DNA of 64,000 bases from Bacillus sp. FJAT-29814 (GTDB lineage Bacteria > Bacillota > Bacilli > Bacillales > Cytobacillaceae): NCBI RefSeq assembly GCF_001510715.1, contig NZ_LMTJ01000008.1, forward strand, positions 252,731 to 316,730. The letters run 5' to 3'. The stretch's first letter is position 1. Each line of letters begins with the position of its first letter. Under the pieces are notes generated by a model. The model was not told the origin of the DNA, searched no databases, and saw nothing but the letters and a program-made list of their open reading frames with translations. Below are positions 14,365 to 23,573 of the stretch, in pieces. Position numbers and translations under genes: made by a program.

Positions 14365-16212
14365 TTATTCCCAATTGAGCGCATCGGACCCTCCGACGAT
14401 AGGCAGGATTACCTTGCTTCGCTCTGGGTCAATCGTTATTTTTGTTCCTGCCTTTGGTCTGATTGTATATTCATAGTCACTGGCAATCAGGACAATTCCT
14501 AGGCGGTCTCCCGGATTAAATACGTAATCATCTGGCTGCATATCCCATTTAAAGGTATATTCACGATTTGGCGTTAATGAAGTCGATCTGGTTTGATCAT
14601 GCAGGTTCTGCGGGTCCATCCAGCCGCGTGTTACGATTTCTGTTCCAGTAGGTTTGTAGTTTACCAATAAAGCGGTCAAGTTTGCTACAGGCCGATCGAT
14701 GCTGCCCCTAATTTCCAGCTCCGGTGTCCCACTTAAACGTACTGATTTTGTTAAAGGAGGTGTCACGTATGCAAGCCGATTTTCATTTGCGGCATCAGGA
14801 CTTGATACCAGTTGAGCAGCTCTGATGAGCGGGTTATCAATCAAGAACTGATTTTTCTTATTTTTGTTTGGAAGCGGCAGTTTGCTGAATGCCCCCAAGC
14901 CATTTTCAGAATCTGGCTTGAGATATAAGGATGTCGGTGTCGCACCTGGAGCAGGCCAGTTAGCTTCGGTTGACCACGTTCTGTCCTCCCGTTGAATCTC
15001 TACCATCGGGGTCTCCATGATGTCGTTTTTAATATCATACAGCCAGTAATCAAACCATTTGTTCATGATTGTATTCCAGCCAGCGGTGCCTTTGATGGAA
15101 CCACTGCTTGGGCTGCTGTGCCCGAGTTGGTGCAGCAATAATTTTCTTGGCACATTATTTTTTTCAAGGGCCTTCCACCAATCGGAGAAATGCTGTGTTT
15201 TCACGTTCCAGTCATTAAGTCCGTGAACGACAAATACGCTTGCTTTAATGTTTTTGGCATCCTTCGTATAGTCGCGCTTGCTCCAGAAGTCATTGTAATC
15301 GCCGGATTGACGGTCCATGCCTTCTTTTATTTCCTCTATGATATTTTTGCAAGCCTCAGGCATCTTTCTTGTTAAAATCGCTTCGGCCATGTTGTCGGCA
15401 TCTTCCCCTTGGTAACCACCAGGAGCTGTTACAAGCCCGTTTGAACGATAATACTCATACCAGCTGCTGATGGCCGCAATCGGAACAATCGTTTTTAAGC
15501 CTTCAACACCTGTTGTTGCCACCGCATTCGGCAATGTTCCATTATAAGAAACACCTGTCATGCCTACGTCTCCAGTGCTCCAATCCGCTTCCACCAGTTC
15601 GCCGTCAGCGGTATAGGCTTTCGCACGGCCGTTTAACCAATCGATGATCGCCTTGGTGGCAAGGACTTCATTCTCGTCACCCGTAGTCGGACAGCCATCC
15701 GACAAGCCTGTCCCGATGCTTTCACCTAAAACGACTGCATAGCCTCTCGGAACAAAATAATTATCATAAGTGGTCGGAAAATTACCTGGTGTATAGGAAG
15801 CATATGGCTTTCCGCTATTGTTTCCCTTATTCCCTTTCTTGGGAATAGCTTGAAATTCTACATCCACATCATAGACAGGGACATCCAGAATACCCGAACG
15901 ATAAGGGGTCATTTCATAGATAACCGGCACCTTTAAGCCTTGTTCCGTTTCTTTCGGACGGATGATGTCAGTCCGGACCCTGTCGAATTTTCCATCCCGG
16001 TCACTATCTACCGTTGTTTCCACATAAATTCTTTCTGTTATTGCATCCGGATGAGAAAAGACCGGCTGCGTCATTCCGTCCACTACCTTAATTTGAGGAA
16101 TGGACGTGGCTGCTGGTTCATCAGTAGCATATGTACTTGTCCCGCTAAGAAGTAAAGGAATAGTGAAGGCTGTGCTCATTATACCTTTAAAAAATCTTTT
16201 TCTCTTTTTCAT
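14365..16212 (-). CDS. Secreted X-Pro dipeptidyl-peptidase (S15 / CocE-NonD family)
   Basis: A 615-residue secreted serine peptidase. There is a basic N-terminus and hydrophobic signal (about residues 8-29, ending near STYATDEP). The S15 domain has the Ser elbow GVSYNG, the acid region VVHGLNDWNVK and the His region LLHQLGHSSP. A C-terminal jelly-roll domain begins near LYLKPDSENG. The family removes Xaa-Pro dipeptides from peptides. AGGAGG precedes ATG. No proline uptake gene is adjacent, though the flavin dehydrogenase operon upstream could use imino acids. Confidence 0.88.
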   Translation of the reverse strand: MKKRKRFFKGIMSTAFTIPLLLSGTSTYATDEPAATSIPQIKVVDGMTQPVFSHPDAITERIYVETTVDSDRDGKFDRVRTDIIRPKETEQGLKVPVIYEMTPYRSGILDVPVYDVDVEFQAIPKKGNKGNNSGKPYASYTPGNFPTTYDNYFVPRGYAVVLGESIGTGLSDGCPTTGDENEVLATKAIIDWLNGRAKAYTADGELVEADWSTGDVGMTGVSYNGTLPNAVATTGVEGLKTIVPIAAISSWYEYYRSNGLVTAPGGYQGEDADNMAEAILTRKMPEACKNIIEEIKEGMDRQSGDYNDFWSKRDYTKDAKNIKASVFVVHGLNDWNVKTQHFSDWWKALEKNNVPRKLLLHQLGHSSPSSGSIKGTAGWNTIMNKWFDYWLYDIKNDIMETPMVEIQREDRTWSTEANWPAPGATPTSLYLKPDSENGLGAFSKLPLPNKNKKNQFLIDNPLIRAAQLVSSPDAANENRLAYVTPPLTKSVRLSGTPELEIRGSIDRPVANLTALLVNYKPTGTEIVTRGWMDPQNLHDQTRSTSLTPNREYTFKWDMQPDDYVFNPGDRLGIVLIASDYEYTIRPKAGTKITIDPERSKVILPIVGGSDALNWE

Positions 16213-16473
16213 ATTAACCTCCTTATAATACTGCTAATAGATTTTAAACCAACTATAATTATATTTTAATAATTTGGAATTTTTTGTGAAAAGGTGGAGG
16301 GAAAATAAAAATAATTTTATACAAAAACTAACAGGATAATAGTTAAAACGAGGATAAATAACAAGTTAATCATGCAGCAGTAATATGTAATATGAAATTA
16401 TTGATAATATTGTAAAAAAGGAGAAATTCGTGTAAATAGGCGGAGGGTATATATTTCAACATCAAGCGATAAC
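16213..16473. other. Intergenic region upstream of the peptidase
   Basis: AT-rich with no supported gene. It should hold the peptidase promoter on the minus strand; several TATAAT-like hexamers around 16240-16270 make the exact one unclear. Confidence 0.4.
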
Positions 16474-16524
16474 AATAAAAAACTCACAAAGCGGAGACTA
16501 AAAACATTTCCCAGCTTTGTGAGT
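16474..16524 (-). terminator. Terminator of the 16605 membrane-protein gene
   Basis: ACTCACAAAGC (16482-16492) pairs with GCTTTGTGAGT (16514-16524). The A-run at 16476-16481 gives T6 on the minus strand. Confidence 0.85.
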
Positions 16525-16604
16525 CACCATTCTCATAATTTTGATCTGCCGCAAACGGAATGGTACGTTCGGTCGTGCGAGAGGTCAGGAATAAAATTCC
16601 CCTC

Positions 16605-17054
16605 CTACTCGTTCTTTAACATTATTGCCCGAATAATGAACCCTGCTGCCAAGCCCGGCAGCATAAAAATCATAGGTAGCCAAACGGGGCCAAACATGAC
16701 GCCAAAGAGACTGAATTTGGAAGAATAAATACAGCCTACGGTGACAAAATAAGCGGCAAATACAAACGGAAGAAAGGAATATTTGTTTCCTCCGCCAGCA
16801 TCCTTAAACGCATCCCACATGGCAAAAAAGTACAAACATGGATAAAACATGAGCCACTGATAATTAGCCCCTGCAATTGCTTTTTCAATCTCGCCGTGAA
16901 AACTTAACATGATAATCGAATTAAAATTAGCTTGAGAATTCACAAGAAATTCCAAAAAAATAAATACGAAGCCTTTAAAGTATTTTCTATTTAGGAATTG
17001 CCCAAATCCTGGAAGGGCAATGCTCCAAAGCAATTTTTCAATTGGGTTAGACAC
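16605..17054 (-). CDS. Membrane protein of unknown function
   Basis: A 149-residue protein with about five hydrophobic segments (starting ALPGFGQFLNRKYFKGFVFI, then YPCLYFFAMW, FLPFVFAAYFVTV and LPMIFMLPGLAAGFII). The LPGFGQFLNRKY start resembles the TM2-type proteins found widely in Bacilli. GTG 17054 has a GGGG site at 7-8 nt; TTG 17072 is less likely. No neighbour suggests a role. Confidence 0.75.
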   Translation of the reverse strand: MSNPIEKLLWSIALPGFGQFLNRKYFKGFVFIFLEFLVNSQANFNSIIMLSFHGEIEKAIAGANYQWLMFYPCLYFFAMWDAFKDAGGGNKYSFLPFVFAAYFVTVGCIYSSKFSLFGVMFGPVWLPMIFMLPGLAAGFIIRAIMLKNE

Positions 17055-17280
17055 ATTTTTTTCCCCTTCCAAGGAGGATATAGTGCAAAATACCTATATT
17101 TAGTGGTCCTTCACGTTCGTACTATTCATTTTGTCCTAATTTCATGGGAATATGAATTCTTAATTTTTTAAAAAACCTACATTTTACAGATTCCAACAAA
17201 ATTTTCTCCAGCCATCAGCTATTATAGGAATTGTCAATTAGTAGAAATTACTTGTCATATATGGTATGGAGGGGATTTAA

Positions 17281-18480
17281 ATGAAGGTAGAGATTTCCAA
17301 TTTTAGAACACCTCATAGTATTTTATTCGGCAGGGGAGCATTTGGAAAGATAGGGGAGGAAGCTAAATCCAGGGGGAAGAACGCACTGATTGTTTCGGAC
17401 AAGGTAATGGAGCGGCTTGGGTATGTAAATAAATGTGTGGATAGCTTAACTTTTCATGGTGTTCGTTCCAAGGTTTATCTAGGGGTGGACTCTGAACCCA
17501 CTGATCATCATGTCGCCGAAGCGCTGGAACTCTTTAAGGAAGAAAAGTGCGATTTACTGATTTCACTTGGCGGAGGCAGCTGTATCGATACGGCCAAAGC
17601 GGTTTCGATATTGGCGGCAAACGGAGGCCGGATAAACGATTATGCCGGAGCGGTGGGCAAGTTGGCCCTTAAACCTCCAATCCCCCATATTGCTGTTCCT
17701 ACTACTGCCGGCACGGGTTCGGAAGCAACCGATGTCACTGTCATCACCATTGTGTCGACTGATGTGAAATTAATGGTCAAGCAGCCTGCACTCATGCCAA
17801 CTGCAGCAATGGTCGACCCGATGTTAACAATCAGTTCCCCAAAGCAAATAACGGCTGCGACAGGCGTAGATGCGCTCAGCCATGCAGTTGAAGCGTACCT
17901 GTCAAAAAAGGCCAATCCAATGAGTGATACATTGGCATTATCTGCTATGAAACACATTGCTTCCAACCTGGAACAAGCATACAATGATGGTGAAAACCTC
18001 GTGGCGAGGGAAGCGATGTCACTAGGTGCCCTGCAGGCAGGAATGGCGTTTTCCAATGCTTCGGTATGTCTTGTCCATGGGATGTCGCGACCGATTGGCG
18101 CGTTATTCCACGTTCCCCATGGATATTCGAATGCCATGCTGTTGCCGGCAGTTTTGGAATTCAGTAAGAATCATTGTGTTGACCGATTGGCTGACCTGGG
18201 TAAATTCTTTGCCCCTGATAAAAGAGAGCTTTCAAATGAAGCACTGGCCAATTTTGCGGTAGAGTCTGTCAAGGGACTTTGCGATGAATTGAACATTCCT
18301 AATCTAAAGGGATGGGGGATTGACAGCGGGAAATTTGCAGCCTCTATCAGTAAAATGGCCCAAGACGCGCTTGACAGCGGCAGTCCGGCTAATAATCCGA
18401 TTGAGCCAACGAAGCGCGAAATCGAGGAATTATACCGAATCTGCTATGATTATGACTTCAGTGTCAAAGAGCATGCATAA
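17281..18480 (+). CDS. Iron-containing alcohol dehydrogenase
   Basis: A 399-residue group III alcohol dehydrogenase. The NAD-binding GGGSCIDTAK is near residue 98, TTAGTGSEATDV near 141, and iron ligands lie in GVDALSHAVEAY, CLVHGMSRPIGALFHVPHG (His residues). Length matches the family (about 385-400). GGAGGGG precedes ATG. The substrate (butanol, 1,3-propanediol, lactaldehyde or other) cannot be read from sequence. The gene is monocistronic with its own terminator. Confidence 0.93.
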   Translation: MKVEISNFRTPHSILFGRGAFGKIGEEAKSRGKNALIVSDKVMERLGYVNKCVDSLTFHGVRSKVYLGVDSEPTDHHVAEALELFKEEKCDLLISLGGGSCIDTAKAVSILAANGGRINDYAGAVGKLALKPPIPHIAVPTTAGTGSEATDVTVITIVSTDVKLMVKQPALMPTAAMVDPMLTISSPKQITAATGVDALSHAVEAYLSKKANPMSDTLALSAMKHIASNLEQAYNDGENLVAREAMSLGALQAGMAFSNASVCLVHGMSRPIGALFHVPHGYSNAMLLPAVLEFSKNHCVDRLADLGKFFAPDKRELSNEALANFAVESVKGLCDELNIPNLKGWGIDSGKFAASISKMAQDALDSGSPANNPIEPTKREIEELYRICYDYDFSVKEHA

Positions 18481-18493
18481 TAAATGGTTGCCC

Positions 18494-18535
18494 CAACCCA
18501 AGGACTATTTCCATTCGGTTGGGTTTTTATTTTTG
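18494..18535 (+). terminator. Terminator of the iron alcohol dehydrogenase gene
   Basis: AACCCAA (18495-18501) pairs with TTGGGTT (18519-18525), followed by T-rich sequence. Confidence 0.85.
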
Positions 18536-18602
18536 CATAATGATTTTAAAAATATGCCAGATTTCGATATAATTAAAAAAAAGAAGGAGGAGGCGGTTAC
18601 AT

Positions 18603-19529
18603 TTGAAATACATACAAATTTCCAATACAGATTTAAAAGTTTCAAATATGATTATGGGCAATATGCGTCTAACTCAGTTGTCGATACCTGCGGCAGAAAA
18701 ACTGATTCGTACAGCTTTGGAGGAAGGCATTAATTTCTTTGACCATGCCGATATTTACGGCCGAGGCCAGTGTGAGGAAATCTTTTCAGAAGCCATCCAA
18801 ATGAATCCCGGGATTCGGGATAACATGATCTTGCAAAGCAAATGTGGAATTCGCGTGCCGGAGGGCTATTTTGATTTTTCAAAGGAGCATATTATCAGAT
18901 CTGTCGATGGGATATTATCCCGATTAAAAACTGATTTTCTCGATATTTTGCTGCTGCATCGCCCTGACCCGTTAATGGAGCCTGAGGAAGTGGCGGAAGC
19001 ATTTGAACAGCTACACACAAGTGGCAAGGTAAAGTATTTTGGGGTATCGAACCATAATCCGGCGCAAATTGAACTGCTGCAGAAATACATTCCGTATAAA
19101 TTGGTCATCAACCAATTGCAGTTTAGCATTGCCCATACGCCGATGATTGACGCAGGAATTTCGCTAAATATGAAGATTGACCAAGCGATTAATCGCGATA
19201 GCAGCATTTTGGAATATTCTCGTTTAAACGATATGACGATTCAGGCTTGGTCGCCATTCCAGCATGGCTTTTTTGAAGGTGTTTTTCTTGGAGATATGGA
19301 GCATTACCCCGAATTGAATAAAACAATCGACAGTATTGCTGAAAAATATGGTGTAACGAACACTGCTGTTGCCGTCGCCTGGATTACCCGCCATCCGGCC
19401 AATATCCAAGTCATCCTTGGTACGACAAACCCGCAGCGAATGAAGGATGCCTGCAGCGGCTCAGAGCTTATATTAACTAGGGAAGAATGGTATCAAATTT
19501 ATAAAGCTGCGGGCAATATTGTTCCTTAA
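18603..19529 (+). CDS. Aldo/keto reductase
   Basis: A 308-residue NADPH-dependent oxidoreductase with the catalytic tetrad visible: Asp in NFFDHADIYG (with Tyr), Lys in LQSKCGI and His in LLHRPDPL. The C-terminal ILGTTNPQRM binds the cofactor phosphate. It starts at TTG, 9 nt after a strong GGAGGAGG site. It resembles the YdhF-type subfamily. Substrate unknown. Confidence 0.92.
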   Translation: MKYIQISNTDLKVSNMIMGNMRLTQLSIPAAEKLIRTALEEGINFFDHADIYGRGQCEEIFSEAIQMNPGIRDNMILQSKCGIRVPEGYFDFSKEHIIRSVDGILSRLKTDFLDILLLHRPDPLMEPEEVAEAFEQLHTSGKVKYFGVSNHNPAQIELLQKYIPYKLVINQLQFSIAHTPMIDAGISLNMKIDQAINRDSSILEYSRLNDMTIQAWSPFQHGFFEGVFLGDMEHYPELNKTIDSIAEKYGVTNTAVAVAWITRHPANIQVILGTTNPQRMKDACSGSELILTREEWYQIYKAAGNIVP

Positions 19530-19537
19530 ACGAAAAC

Positions 19538-19567
19538 AGGGGGGTGAAATTTATTCACCTCCCTTTG
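19538..19567. terminator. Bidirectional terminator
   Basis: AGGGGGGTGAA pairs with TTCACCTCCCT around an ATTTA loop, between the convergent reductase and aminotransferase genes. Confidence 0.85.
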
Positions 19568-19575
19568 TATAGCAT

Positions 19576-20748
19576 TTATTTAATTTCAAGTGGGATTAGG
19601 CATTGCCTAAGGCTTTTGACTGCCTGTTCCGGATTTACGGAGAAGCCCATATCATTCATCGTTTCCCCGATTAGCACAATCGCTTTTTCAAGCATGTCCT
19701 CAGTCGTATTCCCCATATGTCCGATTCGAAATGCCTTTCCGGACAAGTGGGCGAGTGCCCCGGCAACAATCACGCCTTTTTCTGCCAGTGCGGCACGGAA
19801 GGTGGCATCGTTCAATCCCTCTGGATATAGGATACAGCTTAATGTTGCGGCTGCGGCATTCTCTTCCGCCAATGCTTTCATACCGTATTCGGCAAGGGCA
19901 GCCCTTACTGCCTTGCCAAATAGTTTATGGCGAAGGTATCGCTTTTCCATCCCTTCCGCAAGCACCAACCTCATTCCTTCATCATAGGCGTAAATCAAGT
20001 TGACCGGCGGTGTGGCAAAATACTTGCCTGGATCGTTCATAATCGGAATCCAATTATAAATATCGCAATAATAAGCGGGTACCCGCTCGATTTGCTCCCT
20101 GGCCGCCAAAGCTGTCTGATTAAAAGCTACGATCGCCAAACCAGGCGGTACACCAATGGCTTTTTGGGAACCAGTTAGAACCACATCGATTTTATAATTA
20201 GGCTGACCATAAGCTTTGCTCATATCTTCTTCCATTGCGGCAGTAGCACAAACACCGTCAAGAAGGACCAATGCCCCATGTTTTTTAATGATCGGCACCA
20301 GGGTATCCAAATCGGCAGCAACACCGGTCGAAGTATCTGCATGAGTAATGGTCACTGCTTTGAAGTTTCCATTGGCAAGTTTTTCCTCAACATCAGAAGG
20401 TTCTACCTGTTTGCCCCATTCTGATTGCAATACCTCAACCTCGATACCGAATGCTTTCCCCAAATGAATAAACCTATCCCCAAAATATCCCTGGCTAATG
20501 ACGAGAAGTTTTTCAGAGGCTGCGACCGTATTTACAAGTGCCATCTCCATCGCCAATGTCCCTGATCCCGAAATAATAAATACCTCTCCATCTGTTTTTA
20601 GCATTTCTTTCGTTTGTGTAATGGCATTTTTGTAAATCGTGACAAATCTTGGGTCAGTGTGACCTCTAGTTTCCTGACCCAGCGCATCATAAATGGAATC
20701 GACAACAGGTGTCGGCCCAGGTATGAGCAGCATCTCTTCGTTACGCAT
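19576..20748 (-). CDS. Class V aminotransferase (alanine-glyoxylate / serine-pyruvate type)
   Basis: A 390-residue PLP enzyme beginning MLLIPGPTPV, with SGSGTLAMEMAL (phosphate-binding region), LLDGVCATAAMEEDM (Asp at the ring nitrogen) and the PLP lysine in TGSQKAIGVPPG. AGGAGG precedes ATG. The family moves amino groups between alanine or serine and glyoxylate or pyruvate; the exact pair is not shown. Confidence 0.92.
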   Translation of the reverse strand: MRNEEMLLIPGPTPVVDSIYDALGQETRGHTDPRFVTIYKNAITQTKEMLKTDGEVFIISGSGTLAMEMALVNTVAASEKLLVISQGYFGDRFIHLGKAFGIEVEVLQSEWGKQVEPSDVEEKLANGNFKAVTITHADTSTGVAADLDTLVPIIKKHGALVLLDGVCATAAMEEDMSKAYGQPNYKIDVVLTGSQKAIGVPPGLAIVAFNQTALAAREQIERVPAYYCDIYNWIPIMNDPGKYFATPPVNLIYAYDEGMRLVLAEGMEKRYLRHKLFGKAVRAALAEYGMKALAEENAAAATLSCILYPEGLNDATFRAALAEKGVIVAGALAHLSGKAFRIGHMGNTTEDMLEKAIVLIGETMNDMGFSVNPEQAVKSLRQCLIPLEIK

Positions 20749-20904
20749 TTTTTAGTCCTCCTGTATGCTGTTAATTCATTGATAATAAAACCTACTTTAG
20801 TATATATTTCGATATTGGTAGAAAATATCCTCTTACTATTTTAAACTCATAGTTTTTAAAAATATTAATAAGAAATATAGAGCGAAAGTAAAGTACAGGA
20901 AAAG

Positions 20905-20930
20905 TGAAACTTTTCTCAAACTTTGTCGTA
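20905..20930 (+). promoter_or_regulatory. Sigma-W promoter of yknWXYZ
   Basis: TGAAAC (20905-20910), exactly 16 nt, CGTA (20927-20930). This is the canonical extracytoplasmic sigma-W promoter, 49 bp before the yknW start. In B. subtilis yknWXYZ is a known sigma-W operon. Confidence 0.88.
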
Positions 20931-20978
20931 TAATCAGATTGTAAAGTCTTACAGAAATGGAAACAGGGGGTTTATACT

Positions 20979-21644
20979 ATGGAAATGCAAACAGAGATGA
21001 AGAAAGAGAATCCCAGTTTATTAGGAATGTTCACCAGTCCGGGAGAACAATTCGCGAGAATCAAGCAAAATCCAAAAATCTGGGCGCCACTGACACTAAT
21101 CTGCATTATTTTTGGTATTGGGATGGCATTAATGGCGTTATCGATGAATGTGGAAACCTTAATCGATCAGGGCATTCCGGAAGATCAGGCCGAATTATTT
21201 TTAGGCATTACTAGGATTACAGTTGCGGTTACCGGCATTGTCTCACCTATTATCGGCATTTTGATCAGCAGTGCCATTTATTTGTTAATTGCCAAGATTG
21301 CCGGTTCATCTGTTACATTCAAGCAATTATTTTCATTGAATACATTTATCATGTTCGTCGGGGCCATTGGGTTGATTTTGAATATGGCCATTCGCTATGG
21401 TATTGGCGGCAACCCGGAAATCTATGTGACAAGTCTGGCAGGAGTATTGAATCTTGATAAACCGGGTGTCCTCGGTTCGATTGAGGTTTTTGGCATCTGG
21501 ACAACTATTTTAACTGCGCTGGGTCTCCACAAAACAGCTGGCTTCTCAAAAGGCTTGGCATGGACAGTTGCGATTATCTTCTTCCTTATCACAATCGGTT
21601 TTGCTTTAATCGGCACTGCATTACAAGCAGCGCCGCAGCTGTAA
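20979..21644 (+). CDS. yknW: YIP1-family membrane protein YknW
   Basis: A 221-residue protein with a soluble head and five hydrophobic segments, ending QAAPQL. It starts the operon with a MacB-type exporter, matching B. subtilis YknW, a Yip1-family protein needed for assembly of the YknXYZ complex. That complex protects cells from the SdpC toxin. CAGGGGG precedes ATG. Confidence 0.9.
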   Translation: MEMQTEMKKENPSLLGMFTSPGEQFARIKQNPKIWAPLTLICIIFGIGMALMALSMNVETLIDQGIPEDQAELFLGITRITVAVTGIVSPIIGILISSAIYLLIAKIAGSSVTFKQLFSLNTFIMFVGAIGLILNMAIRYGIGGNPEIYVTSLAGVLNLDKPGVLGSIEVFGIWTTILTALGLHKTAGFSKGLAWTVAIIFFLITIGFALIGTALQAAPQL

Positions 21645-21682
21645 GTTGCCAAACTCAAATTTTGCCGCTATAGCCCATATGA

Positions 21683-21751
21683 GGCAAAACGAAAGGAGCA
21701 TAGGGTCAGGCGCCACATGCTGTCATTTTGATGGCCTGGTCTCCTGACCGT
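21683..21751. repeat. Hairpin element between yknW and yknX
   Basis: A GGGTCAGG arm (about 21703) pairs with CCTGACC (about 21743), with inner GCCA and TGGC pairing. The stretch is flanked by 9-bp direct repeats CCCATATGA (21674-21682 and 21752-21760), and the second overlaps the yknX start codon. It contains AAAGGAGCAT (about 21692) well upstream of the ATG. The TCAGGCGCCAC part resembles the hairpin at 41241. Confidence 0.55.
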
Positions 21752-21756
21752 CCCAT

Positions 21757-22884
21757 ATGAAAAAGAAAACGTGGATTATTATAGGTGTTGCCAGCTTACT
21801 TGTCCTCATGATTTCTATTAGTGTTTATCGACAGGCCTTTGCCAAAGGACCCGCTGTCAAAACTGCCCAGCTTGTCGAGGAGGAGATTTCTTCACTGTTG
21901 ATGGTACCGGGAACGGTAAAACTGGAAGCGGAACAGCTCGTCTACGCTTCTCCGGAAAAAGGAGAATTGCAGGAACTGCTTGTCGAGGAAGGGCAGACGA
22001 TCGAGAAAGATACTGTCATTGCCAAATTGCAAAATCCCCAGCTTGAATTGGAAGTTGAACAGAATAAAATTGCAATTGAAACGGCGAATCTCAAAATTTC
22101 CCAGCTTGATAAACAAACCAAACAATTTAAGGACAAGGAAAAAACACTGATTGACCAAGTAGGGAAGGACGAAGCAAAAAAACAGCTGGATCCTGAATTT
22201 GAACGAATTGAAATGGAAAAGAAACTGGCCAATCTGGACCTGAAGCAGGCCAATCTGCAAAAGGATATAATATCAAAACGGAAAAGTGATTTGGAGATTA
22301 AGAGCACAATCGACGGTGTCGTGTTAACTGCAAAAAAACCGCCAGTATCCATGGCGGCTGGGGCCGGGGCAGAACCTATTATACATATAGGAAAGCTGGA
22401 TAGTATGACCGCTTCAGGACTTCTATCAGAATATGACACATTAAAGGTTGCGGGCGGACAAAAGGTTATCATTCGTTCCGATGCTGTCCCAAACCAGGAA
22501 TGGCAAGGTGAAATTACTAAAATTGCCGTTTTGCCGCAAACGAGCCAAGCTGGAATGGCAAATGGCAGCCAAGCTGTCCAATACCCGGTCACTGTTAAAA
22601 TCACTGGCGACTTAAAAGCATTAAAACCAGGCTTTCAGGTTCTGATGGAAATTGAGACGGAAAAAAAGATGGCCGCAGTTCTGCCAATCGAGGCCATCCA
22701 CGATGATGGCGATGACCCATATGTGTTCCTGGTTAAGGATGGAAAAGCAAAAAAACAGCAGGTCAAAACCGGGCTCACTTCAGGGGAGAAGCTGGAAATT
22801 GTTAAAGGGGTCTCCAAAAAAGACCGGATTATCGTAAAGGGACCCGACAAATTGCGAGACGGGATGGAAGTGACAACCCAATGA
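21757..22884 (+). CDS. yknX: YknX, membrane-fusion (HlyD-type) subunit
   Basis: A 375-residue adaptor with an N-terminal membrane anchor (about residues 4-22), a biotinyl-lipoyl half (EKGELQELLVEEGQTIEKD), a coiled-coil hairpin (about 100-185) and a beta-barrel region. It links the exporter to the cell envelope. No Shine-Dalgarno sequence lies directly before ATG; a good AAAGGAG is about 60 nt upstream, on the far side of a hairpin. Its stop overlaps the yknY start. Confidence 0.92.
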   Translation: MKKKTWIIIGVASLLVLMISISVYRQAFAKGPAVKTAQLVEEEISSLLMVPGTVKLEAEQLVYASPEKGELQELLVEEGQTIEKDTVIAKLQNPQLELEVEQNKIAIETANLKISQLDKQTKQFKDKEKTLIDQVGKDEAKKQLDPEFERIEMEKKLANLDLKQANLQKDIISKRKSDLEIKSTIDGVVLTAKKPPVSMAAGAGAEPIIHIGKLDSMTASGLLSEYDTLKVAGGQKVIIRSDAVPNQEWQGEITKIAVLPQTSQAGMANGSQAVQYPVTVKITGDLKALKPGFQVLMEIETEKKMAAVLPIEAIHDDGDDPYVFLVKDGKAKKQQVKTGLTSGEKLEIVKGVSKKDRIIVKGPDKLRDGMEVTTQ

Positions 22885-23573
22885 TCCGCCTTGAATCCAT
22901 CACTAAATCCTTTTTGGTTGGAAAAGAATCGATCGATATTTTGAAAAATATCAGCTTGATCATTGAGGAGGGGGAGTTTGTCGCCATTATGGGTCCCTCC
23001 GGTTCCGGTAAGTCCACTTTAATGAATATCATCGGCTGTCTGGATAAGCCGACTTCTGGGCAATATTTCCTAGGCGGCGAAGATGTATCGAATTATAACG
23101 ATAAAGAGCTGGCTCGGGTACGAAATCAGTCGATTGGCTTTGTGTTTCAGCAATTCCATCTGCTGCCCCGGCTGACAGCCATGAAAAATGTGGAACTACC
23201 GATGATATATGCCGGAATCTCCAAGTCGGAACGGCAGTCCCGGGCTGAAGACGCGTTAAGAAAAATAGGCCTTGAAGACCGGATGGATCATCTTCCGAAC
23301 GCCTTGTCCGGTGGACAGAAGCAGCGGGTGGCGATTGCCCGCTCAATTGTTAACAGGCCAAAGCTGATTTTGGCGGACGAGCCAACCGGAGCTCTTGATA
23401 CTAAAACAAGCATGGCAATTATGGAGCAATTTCGCGAACTGAATCAAGAAGGAGTAACGGTGGTCGTTGTTACGCATGAGCCCGAGGTGGCAGAATATGC
23501 AAACCGTACGATTCTAGTCAGAGACGGAATGATTCAGGTTTCGGCTGCTGCGGAAAGGGGGCAGCGGACATGA
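22881..23573 (+). CDS. yknY: YknY, ABC ATPase of the MacB-type exporter
   Basis: A 230-residue ATPase with Walker A GPSGSGKST (about 39-47), signature LSGGQKQR, Walker B LILADEPTGAL and switch His in VVVTHEPEVA. It overlaps yknX (ATGA) and yknZ by 4 bp each. Confidence 0.95.
   Translation: MIRLESITKSFLVGKESIDILKNISLIIEEGEFVAIMGPSGSGKSTLMNIIGCLDKPTSGQYFLGGEDVSNYNDKELARVRNQSIGFVFQQFHLLPRLTAMKNVELPMIYAGISKSERQSRAEDALRKIGLEDRMDHLPNALSGGQKQRVAIARSIVNRPKLILADEPTGALDTKTSMAIMEQFRELNQEGVTVVVVTHEPEVAEYANRTILVRDGMIQVSAAAERGQRT

Noticed and set aside
16519..16728. Plus-strand frame over the terminator and end of the membrane-protein gene
   Set aside because: It begins in the terminator arm and runs antisense to the gene at 16605.
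18320..18733. 137-codon plus-strand frame bridging the alcohol dehydrogenase and aldo/keto reductase genes
   Set aside because: It overlaps both real genes in another frame and crosses the terminator.
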